Positions 25,501-37,500 of a stretch of 64,000 nucleotides of DNA are shown here, piece by piece. The stretch lies in the NCBI GenBank assembly GCA_964304625.1, contig OZ199839.1, forward strand, positions 10,354,001-10,418,000, given 5' to 3'. Both the position numbers and the translations under genes were made by a program. The first letter of the stretch is position 1, and every line of letters begins with the position of its first letter. The notes under the pieces were generated by a model. It saw only the letters and a list, made by a program, of their open reading frames with translations. It searched no databases and was not told the origin of the DNA. Source of the stretch: Kudoa neothunni (taxonomy: Eukaryota > Cnidaria).

Positions 25501-28500
25501 CCACGGTAATAAGGTTCTTTGAAACACTATAGCCGATATCGTAAGCTAGTTTTTCTATTTATAACTTTATAACAACCATTCGATTCAATAAATAAAATCA
25601 CCATATGATACCAATACACTGTGGTTGTTTGGAAGTAGGTTTGGGCTGTTGACCTCAACAATATATTTTCTTTTCATTGACCCCATAGTGACAGAATAAT
25701 TACAGACTTTATCCAGACAATTTATTGTAGTTTTCAACTTTGCGCGACATATAAGCTTTTGTGACAGTTACTCGGCTAATAGTGAGATTCACTGAAAGCG
25801 TTGGAATCTCCCTCTCAAGCACTATCCTTATATTGATATTCGGTTCGCGATATAATGCAGTAATAGAAAATCTTGATTCCACTAAATTTTTTAAAATTAA
25901 ATCAATATAGATTTCTAGCAAAAATATGAGACAGATATGTTGAGATGATGGTGAATAGGCATTATTAATTTGATATTAGTCTTCATGACATGTTAAATGA
26001 TATTTTATATACAGAGATTCAACAAGTTCTGCCTATCAAAATCTATTGTCATTTTAACATTAAATCTAAAGTTCATACAAGTTTATACTAAAATATTATA
26101 CTGACACGAAAAATTATACATCGTGATGTATGGGACGAGCGCCACTTTTTAATATATGGTTATAACTACATAATTTTATATAATTTTAGTTTTATAGGAT
26201 TTAATTGATCTAATATCACTTTTATGTAACAATATTTTTTTTATTCTAAATTATATATGAAATCCTGACGGAATTATCTAGCGCAACGAATTGTTTGTCA
26301 TTTATACAAAATTACGACTTGAGTTTATTTTTTTAGAAATCACGTGACGTTGTTAACAAGTTAGAATATTAAGAAATAGCCTAGGCGTTGTATTTAAAAC
26401 AATAAAAAATCACGTTACAAAGATAGAAAATTTAGTCTAATTTCTACTACGAAGGAAAAATATGTTATGGCGCTATCATAATTTTATCGAAATGAATCAA
26501 TAACCATAAAGTGTTATATGTTTTCTCTAGCTGATTAAAAATTTGATAACTGGATAGAAGATATGAGAGTCATTATTTTGGAATTTTCTGGGAAGATATA
26601 TTTAAGGTCTGTGGTGTTTTTAGATACATTGGATGAATCGAATTAAACTCTCTAGTGATTAATCACGTGGCATTAATAATTGATTTTGTAATAATGAAAA
26701 AATATTCCTGGGGATTATTAATAAAAACATTTGTAATATTTTTGTTAAATATTGAGTTATTATTAACCCTCCCCCACGTAAGGGATGAATTATGCACTCC
26801 AATTTTTGTATTTTTAAGAATTCCCCCTTTTAAGCATTAAATCTCTGCCTTATATTTAGTGAAATCTCTCAATATAATTCATTGTTTTATTTAAAAAATT
26901 TAAAATATTCAGTTAGAAAGAAATTGACTTAATATAACTCATTAAAACGAAGCAGACTATCTTCAGCTTGAAATATCATTAATAACGATACTCAATGATT
27001 ATTATACGATGCAAAATCAGTGTTCACATTAAGAAGATACAATAGAATTAAAATAAAATGTTTAAGAACTTTGAGAAACCATATTTTTATTTTTCCCGGA
27101 CAGAGTCTGATGGACAATGAGATTATTTTGGGATTAATTTAAGATACACACAATTGGGAGCTTTGCCATTTGGATTTTGGGGGGAACGTATATTTTTTGG
27201 ACAAAAATTTTTCATTCTTTAATTTTTGACATTTATACGTAAGGAAATGATATTACAAAATAGTTCGGATGATGTTATTGCGAATTTAAATAAAAATGGA
27301 GGATATGTTGGGGAGTAACCTAGAATTTGGGACATGGCTAGTGTGATAAATGCTCTAATAATGGTTTTTTTTCGAATATTTGGGCAATTTTCATACGAGG
27401 CAAAAAGTCGAATGGAATGATATATTAGAGAAGATATCAACTACTAAATCGGGGTGTTTCCAGTGAGAATGTATTCAAAAATCAAGAAAAAGGACGAATT
27501 TTCTCAATCATGCTAATAATAAGATTGGTTTCTATGGGGGACTTCGGAAAATATTACATCATTTTATGATTCTAGGCGAGGATTGGAAACTGACAATTTT
27601 TTCACCCCCCCTATCCCATCCAATGGCATTATTCTTGTTACAGAAGAATATTACGTTAATGACAATCTTTATAGAAACAACAGCTACATACCTGGAATTT
27701 TCCAGGATATGACTAATCGCCAAAATTTATATTCTATGAGAACGTAACGCTAGCTAGTGTCATATGTTCAAAAGAAAAGTCGTATTATTTTTCTTTTATA
27801 ATCGGATTTCCATGATAGTGCGATCGAACAATCAAAAAAAAATAACTCTGAAATCATTATCAATTATAATCAAACCAAAGGAGGTTTGGTGGCGCAAAAG
27901 TACAGCTGTGCTTTTATAATAAGAAGATGGCTCTTCAGCATGTTTATGGATCTTATCGATGTTCCAGCGTTCAATGCTTATATAATACGGATATCGAAAT
28001 TCCCAAACTTGCGATCAAGTAATCGAAATTGGTGGAAATGTTTTTCTTCGCAAACTTGTAGCGTAATTCATCAAACCGAATGTTTTGAGTCATCGAAGTT
28101 AAGGAATAACCATTATTCTCATATAAAAATTAGATTCATATTATTTAACAAATACATCAGGGATGTCAAACATTTATTTCTGGTGGAATAATTTTGAACC
28201 TGATACAGTCAAGATACACTCACTGTTCAAGGAATATTTACAAAAAGACCAGAATTTCCCCCTAAAATTCAAAAACCCTGCATTACGTTCTCAATGAATT
28301 AAATAAAGAATTTGGAATGCCCCAATTGCAACTTGAAATCAAACTTATGTACATAAAATAATTTAAGCTCAATATATTTATTTGATTTACGGACTACTTT
28401 GGGGGTAGACATTCAACGTATATATGATATCCATTCTATGGAGAATATGACGAAATCTACAAAGCGAATAAATTATACTTTACTCCAAATTATGGTAATT

Positions 28501-31500
28501 AATATATATATAAATTTTTTAATTGCCATATATATTCGCGGGTCATTTTATTTTATGTTAAAAACTCAATTTAACTAATAAAGCAATAATCAACAATAAC
28601 GTAATATGTTGTGAGAGGAAATAATGCAAATAATTCAAAAATAATTTATTACTATCGTTCAGTTAAGTGTATTTATACACACATAATTGATTTCATTCTG
28701 CCTTCATTATGTCTCAATAATGAATATTTTTTCTTATCCAATTATTTAATTTAAAATTATATTTAAAAGATGATTGCCGGATTGAAAAAGAAATCCTTTC
28801 CAAATTAATCTCAATATTCATCTACAACCGCTGGTTGAGTTTGCTAGTGGTGCGATAGAGTCGCGAAAAAAAACATTGAAACTGAATCCTCTAAGAATTT
28901 GTTCAGAGTTTTATTTTGTTGTAAAATGTTCACATGACGAATATATAGCCGATTCGTCGTTTCTTTCGTGAATCATGATTATCAGATAAATTCGTGTTTC
29001 TTACTATATTGCTAAATTATTTTTATTCTTTTGTGGTTTTTGTGTATATTAATATAATTGTCAACCATATGAAATAATTTGTTTTGTCACATAAGTGCAA
29101 TAAAATGAAAATTCTCTGGGGAGTAAAATGCATCCCCTTTATCACCCGTATTAGTTTTTTGAGCTCCGTCTTCCGAGGGTTAAGTAACAATTTCGAAAAA
29201 ATATAATTTACGAGTAATCGCGCGCTTGCGCACAATTTAATTTTTACGGATGTGATGCAGCGATTTTTCTCCTCCAAAATTTTGAGTTGGATAATAAATC
29301 TTTGTATTTTTTATACTTGAAAAATTATTGATTTTAAATAAAAACGTAAGAATTAGTTTAAACTCATTTACTTCAAAACACGCTTACATCAATTAGGATA
29401 ATCTTTTATTTGTATTATTTCGTAAATAAATAAAAATATGAACTCATATATTTTTGAGTTAGAAAGAAAATGTTAATTTCTAGTTTTTAAATTTTTTGTA
29501 TAGAATAAATGACAGGTAACTGTGTACTACCGTATTATTTGTAATGTTTTAGTTCCTAGAGGTCATAAATTTCGTTATAATATTATAATATTAAGTGTTA
29601 AATAGGAAAAAACCGATACAAATATAAGAAAATATTTTTTCACTAAAATAATTAGGATTTGATATTGAATCATTATTATACTTAATTAATCATAACAGGA
29701 TTATAACTAGACTAGTTAACTTTGTATCAAATATTAAAAAACCAATTTAATTAATTATTTATTTATTATAATAAATTAAAATAAGGTATGTTCCACAGAA
29801 GCGCTCACCTGAACATTTAAATCGAAAAGGGAAAATTATACGCAACTGCATCTAAAATAAACATACCCGGTGTAACCAAAATTTCGTTAAACTTTCCAGG
29901 AATGAATGTCGAACTTAAATCAAGGAGGTATCGAGTATCCGTAACAATCACAGGTATTTCCAGTTGACACATTAAATCCATACATGTAGCTTGATTTTGG
30001 CCTGATGTTAAAAGCTGCGTTCTAGTGTTGCCTTGATATATACTCCAATCAACTAGATATCTCTTTAAAGCTCCACCTGTGGTTTTATATTTTATGGATA
30101 AGCTATGGGATTTTTGCGTTTGTGTCGTAACAATTGTATTAGTTTCTATCACAAAATAATTTGAAAACAAAAATATATATAAAAATACCTGGATATATAA
30201 TCACTGATATTTTGTCATCAAGTTGGGGAGAAGAAATTGAGAGATGGTATGTTTCGCCTGTTGGCAATTGATCCATTTTAATCTCAAATGAACCAGAATC
30301 CATACACACGTTGTATTTATTATTTGTTGGAGGCGAAAGAAGTTTAGGTATACGATGTGTGGGTTGACTGTAGTACAGCGCTTCGATCCAAAGTGATTTT
30401 ATGTGGTATTTTGGCTTCAAATAAAGAAAAAGTTTCCCTCCTTGCCATTTATGCGTAGATGTGTAGGTCATTTTTTCTATTAATACACAACAGAATGTGA
30501 GCTTTAAAATCATGTATCAATATGAATTATATGTGTACTTTGAGTGAATGTGATTGATTTTTTGTGTTTTAACCAGTAGGAGTAGAAATGAATTCGATAC
30601 AATTGGTTTGGATAGAGGTTGACCAAATGAAGTTCACACGTTTTTTTGAAGCAATTTATAGTTTCTACTATGATAACACTCTGAATATCGCCTTGACCTA
30701 CCACGTTTAGTCTGTATTTGACTAGGACATTAACTTGTTCTCTCAAATACTCCAGATAAATGGTTGCAGTTGTGTCGGTTTTAAAATCGTAAAGTAATTT
30801 ATTTGGGAGATCAACTACAAAGTAATTATGTATTTCACAATCACAAATTACACTACCATTTATGTATATGTGGTCTTGATTATTGTCAAAAAGCTGGCTT
30901 GAATAGAGATTTATCGAATAATCTTCACCTGGATCCATATTTTCCACAGACAAACTACAAGTTTGAAAACCTCGACAAAATATTTGAGTTGGTTTCTCAA
31001 GTTCGTAAATTATATTGTTGGTTGCTCCTGAAGTGATGGAAAAGTTTTCCAACTCGATCGTATTAATATTTTCTTTCGGGTGAAAGTTTATTACAGAGAG
31101 CTTTTGGTTCGTAATGCCGGAAATCGTAACATAATAATCTTTCGCAACTAAAGATTAACAAGTGTAAGTAATTCTTCAAAACATTGGAATCAAATATTTC
31201 GCAAATAAAATTTAATTATTCTTTAGATGTAAAAATTGCGCACAAACTAACAGAATTACCTAGATCACCAAAATTTTTCTATCTAATTAGTAATATGTGG
31301 TAATAATCGTGTTTATATTAGAAATATTAAATTCATTCTGTATGCGCTTTTATTTATTAAACAAAATATTATAAATTGTAGGATGGAATTCCGAATTATA
31401 TATAAAATAAAATTGCGACAATATTTAAAAAAAATTAACAATAATTATTAAATAAAATTCCACGGTTTTTTATTACTGCCGTAATGCACGATTCCAATTA

Positions 31501-34500
31501 TCTAACAAGATTTTTGAATTATCAGTATAATGATAGATGCAGTCAGTAAAGTTTGTACATCTCTCAACACAAATGTTTGGATCTCGTTTCTTTTTAAAGA
31601 CTTAAAAATGCTAAAAATCTTCTGGTTTAATAAAAATAATAGAAATCTTATTAAAAATATTTTTATATGCTGTTATATTAATTATTTTCCAGTTTTTATC
31701 TAAACTTTTAAAGTAAGTATTTCATTCCATCAAAATAAATATATACCAAAATTAGTGTATTTTAACTAAAATGGTAGGTAGAATTTAGTTTCTTAATTGT
31801 TCTTATTTATAACGAATCTAATCTAGGTCACAACATTTTCATTTTTAAATTTATTGATTTATATTTTGTATATTTGAAATTATACAAATCTTTATAATTT
31901 ATATTTGTATATTATATACATATTATATCATTATAAACTAGAATTTTTAATGATGAAGTTTATACTTTTTATTCAGAATAATAATAATAAAGAATATATT
32001 GAAAAAAACAAACTTGTTAAACTTTATTTCAAGGGCGAAATACATAGCCATCTAGCAACTTTTCATTAAAATTATTCTATAGCAGTTATAGATGTGTAAT
32101 TTACGGTTGTTAAATTTGAGTGTGGCTCATAATATTTCAGTAATTTTTAAATGCGCATTCTAAAAATCTAGCATAAGTTTTATTCTTTCGTCAAAATGTG
32201 AAATTTTCTAAAATCTGATATTAACAAAATATAGATTAAAATTAACTACTAAGAAGCGTGCATAACACCATTTAATTGCAAAAAATACCTGGCGTTATGA
32301 TCACAGTAGCATAGTATGTATCCTTTAAGAAAAATTTTAACGTTTGGGGAGTGGTTGTGTCTAAATCTGGTAATTCCATCACCATATTATGATCGGCGAT
32401 ATTTTCGGTGAATATTTGTTCCTCATCATCGGCATTATCAGTGGAGTGTTTTATGACAAGCTGCCTCATTTCTGAATTGGTATAGAAACTATTATCTATC
32501 ATTATACTCAGAACATTGTTATTATCAATTCCGTAATCCGTCACTCTGATGTAATGTTCAACTACAGAAATATTATAGGAATTATACGGTGATTTCATGC
32601 GCTAGACAAAAATAAATGTTACTTTTAATAGTATTACGACCGTTCACCGGGAAAACATTGGATGAGATAGACATATACAGGGGCTTACTCTCATACTCGA
32701 CATCATCCAGAGTCAATACACATAAACGATCAACACAGCGGACAACGTTTTCGAATATTAGCTTATCATTGTTAGCAATATGCGAAAACATATCCAACAG
32801 AGTGATTCTCATTTGGACAAAAGATAAATCTCTATCAAGATGGAACATGAACCTAGCTTGAGATCCCTTCCTCAACTCATATGATAGATAATAATGTCCA
32901 ATAGCTAATGAAAATTAATCCAAAATAATATTAGTATTAGTTTTCTCATTGGTCGCATATTACCTTTGGAAATGGAAATAAGTTGAGAGCGAGAGTTGAG
33001 CGAAACTTTAATTTGGCCGAGTTGACCGATTCCTGTGTTCACTCCCAAAGGCAATAACATGTGACAACTGTGCTGTACACAGGTGAAGTTCGTGCTATCA
33101 ATATTTGCATAGTTTCCAACAAGCTGATCGTTGACCCAATTCAGATTTGTAATTTCGAAATTTGGTGCAACTTTATCGTTTGGAATGAGATTATTGTTCC
33201 ATGTTAGCCACATCTGTTTATCTCTCACTAACAAATCCAAGTCGTAAATATGTTCCACAAACTCAGCTAAAGAGAATTTTATATGGATTAAATTCTAGAA
33301 AAAGAAATTATTTTACTGTCGCAAATATACTGATTATTCAGTCCATTTTGACTGCTGACAATAAAGTTGGTAGGAGTTAGTATTTGAGAGACACTCAACC
33401 TAGGACATTCGAGGTTGTTTGAGCAAATATAGCCGCCCCCATGGTAACAGTTATTGTTGATTAGATTACTACCAACATCAACATTGTTTCTAGTGGAATA
33501 ACTGCAATAGAGCTTATTGTGTTGGATAGTGATTGAATAAATCTGGTTGGTTTGTAGAGCAACTAGTTGGACATAAGGAGGGCTAAATTCGAATCCTTCT
33601 AAATATATGTCCAAGTTAGTAAACACATCAACTAGCAATTAATTGAATACTGGAGGGGATAGAGAACAATTTTAAAATTGGTCTGCCGAAATCTCTGCTT
33701 TCATTCAGAATGACATAGAAACTGAAGTCATTGTAGTATTTCAGTTGAACTTCCACATTGACGCACAATGGGATACTTTTGAAACTAACATAGCATTCGC
33801 AATTTTTATTCGCAAAATTTCTTTCTCCAATCGAATGAAAAATATAGTCACAAAATTTGGAATGATTTTTTGAATAAGGCACTCTGACTTTATACTTATT
33901 AACTCCGATAGTTTCTAAAGTGATATAATCCGTGTTGATTTCTAAAATTAAAATATGTTATTTAACACAATAACTTCTACTATGCCAACATCAATAAGTA
34001 ATACCATCTGAGTAAAATTCGCAATGCCAATGTTGGAAATTTTTTCGACCACAAACAAGAAAAGTTTCAAGCGTTTCACTTACCCAAGTAAGCGAGCCTA
34101 TAGGTGCACTTGGATTCGACTTTAAAATACCATTGAATACAGGAGTTATTATATGAGATGTTATATTGTTGGTACTGATTCCCTTAAGTATGACTATTCT
34201 GTCCAATGATCGACCATTCTTAAAAAATATATCTATCTTTTTATCTCTTATTGTCTTTTTCATTTCAACTCGATAAAATATCTTTAATTAGAATATAACA
34301 ACAGAAAATTCAGTAATTTTGTTCAAGTTACTTTGGAATCGAGGGTCAGTGGCTTTATCAATCGTATGGTATTGTTATTTGGACATTTCAGTACTAATTT
34401 AAAAACCAAGTCCCTTAAAACTAAAATTTTTAGACCGGCGTCTTTATCAATCATAATTCTATTGGTTTGCTGATCTATTTGGATCCATTGAGAGCTTTTT

Positions 34501-37500
34501 TTATCCAAGTAAGTATTTGGTAAGGCGTAGACCATCTTATTACAATATGTGAATATACGATTGTTGACTTTGTGTTTAAAAGTAATAGTATCGTCGGCCA
34601 GTGAGATTTCAAAGTCGTTTTTATTGTAGCCTAGGTGTAGAAATTAATGAGACCAATTTATTTATCACTCTATTCTTACCAATAACTTGCTTATAAATAT
34701 AATCGTATCCAACCAGTTGTACTGACAAAACAAGATGGCGGTAATTCGCAAATTTAGCAGCAAACGATAAGGTTCTTATATAGAAATTTAGACAGGATAC
34801 AATTGGTGGGCATTCACCAAAATTCCTGCACCCATATAAAAATTCTGAGCGGCTGCCCATCGTAAAACCTTCAAGTTTGAAGTAACATCTGAATCTTGAT
34901 AAATGATTGAACGTGGTTGCAGTGATAACTATATCATTCCCTTGCCATGAGTGATTCCAATACACTGGCTCATTAGCTAGTCAATTTATTAAATAACGCC
35001 ATATATCAATAATAACCAAAATCACCTCTTATTAATCTCACATTTTCCATTATATTATTGTATTTGACAGTGATATTGTATTTGTTTTTTGCGGCAATCT
35101 TGAAAATGGATCTATTGCAACTCGTGTTTTCTTCGCACAATCCCCCACTTGAGGTAGTGCACTGTGAAGTCCGTGTCGTTTGGGGATTATTTATTTCATC
35201 GTGATCAAGAGATTGTATGTAATAGGAACAAGAAGCCTCAGTCAGATGTGAAAATCGATGTTTGATCTCAATTTCTTCATTATTTGAGCGTATTGTTACA
35301 ATTAATTTTCTTTCTAAATTGAACATCAAACACAACTCACACATTATCATAATTTGACCTTTTTTAAAGTTTAGTCTGCGATCGAATACGCTGTGATATG
35401 CAATTGAAAGATAGTTGTAACGAGAGAGATCCGTAAGAATAACATTTGTCGAGCAATCGTGCAAAAAGGATACCTTGTTCAAGTCGCTTCGCTCTTCTAC
35501 ACTCTCATACGAATCCAACTCTAACCAACAACTATAACCAGCTAATACAGCTAGATTTGAAACAATTTCAACTCTATCATTGTAGAAAGTAGGAGAATAT
35601 TCTAGTTGGTCTAACTCTAAGAAAATTCTGTAATCCACTTCACATGATAGTTAATGTTACTTAGATGAATTAACTTTGCTGCCAAAACCTCCAATTTATT
35701 AATATAGAAAATAGTTTGGATGGTTTTTTCCAATGGCACCTTCATATTGATACGCCCAAAGCTTAAACTGGTAAATGAGTTGTACTCGTGGCACTGTTTT
35801 ATTAGTGTTTCAGTACAGAACAAACGCTCTTCTGACCTGCCGTTTCTCACTGCTCTCACCAAAACATGCACAGCGTTGTTGCTAACCTCCTTCGTATCAT
35901 CAACAAATAATTCCAAATATTTTCCATTTATTTTGTGAGATATGCGCTCTGGAAACTTCTCTACACTCTCAATTAAAAACTATAACAATGAAATATTTGG
36001 ATACCAAATATAAAGTATTTCTCCAGATTTAGTTTTGTTTTTTCAACAATATTGAATGTTAGTTTGTAGTTGGAGCTGAAAGATGAAAACTCCCACTGAT
36101 ACTCACCACAACTGTTTATTGATGTTTGAGAAGAAGAAGATTTGTCCAGTCGATACTCGATAATCGTAAATTCACACATTTCGTTTTTAAGGTATGGATT
36201 GTTGGAAGAGAGACGAATGTGACGATCATAAGCTACTATTTTCACGTGCTTTTCAACATAAACTAAAAAAGAATTTGTCAGCGTTTATTAATCAAACAAA
36301 GTATTTCCAGCCCGACCGCCAAAAAAATATACTGTTGTCGATTTTTGTCCAGTAATTCAACTGACTGATCCATATATAGACTTTGTAAAGATTTTCGGTG
36401 GATAATTTCATAAAATGATCGGAGCATGACTTATAATTTGAAGGAAATGACCCCTCTGTTTGAGCTTCTTCCATATCTCCAATGCTATCGTCGTAGGAAG
36501 CTGCCGTCAAATACGACGTCTCATTCATATTATGAGTTATAGCGTAATAGACGCATTTCCAGCCCAATTTTGGAGGTATATTTGACCATATATTTATTTG
36601 TTGATCCTGAAGCTGATAGTTGAAATAGATTTCGCTCCCCGTATCTACAAGTTATTAGTGATGAGGTCATTGTAAGATCAAGATTATATTTTTTAATAAT
36701 GTTACCCCATAATATATTTTTTGTATACATCAAGTTGGAAGCTCGTTTCACATATATCCTATATGATTTTCCAATTTCTCGCTTAAAATTAAGTTCGCCG
36801 CATGTTTTTCTGATCGGTTGTTTACACTCTAGATCATTAATCGTCGAACATGATATCAATTTAATGATTTGGTTGTTTTCGATCTCTTCCCATCTATATT
36901 GTACAACTTCTTCCGCTGAGCACCCGTCAGGTTTCAGACTCACAAAAAATAAACTTTTCTCTACACCAATACTTTCACTGTTTATTTCTATAATTTTTAT
37001 TATGTATTACATGATAAAAAAATATTATTTTAATTTTACCTGAGAAAACAAATCTAGAGAAAATCGCCAAATCTTGTTTCACACACTTTATCACATATCC
37101 ATACATGGGATCGTACGAAAATGTTAAACTGTTTGGGGCTGATATCGTAGAATCAATCATTTTAGTATTGAGATCCGGAGAATCCCCTACTTGTAGTTTT
37201 TCCATGTAGCAGTATAAATCAACTCCAAAAGAATAGATAGAATTTATCTGAAGCATCAAAGAATTCATCGACAAATTTATCGGCCAGGTAGCGACATCGT
37301 TTCCTATTCGCAAATAAATGATTAATCAAAGAACTGTTTGAAGGTGGTTTTCATTTAATGGCGAGCAGGTCGGTTAACCCATCTAAATAGTTTAGCTATA
37401 TATCATTACCTAATGGAATATCTATTTCGGCCGACAGATTTATCACTCTAACCGTCATTGTTGTTTGAAGATATTTGGTTGAACTGATAAAAAAATCCTT

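Noticed and set aside
27219-27440. A minus-strand 73-codon open frame (MISSLIYHSIRLF...)
   Set aside because: It lies antisense inside the piggyBac copy and has no family features.
33580-33665. An apparent 19-nt intron between two receptor exons
   Set aside because: A 52-nt intron with the acceptor tatttag gives the same frame and phase, so ultra-short introns are not needed.
35605-35667. An apparent 23-nt intron between two receptor exons
   Set aside because: The same frame change is obtained with a 44-nt intron using the next acceptor (tcttag), which matches the usual size and phase 1.
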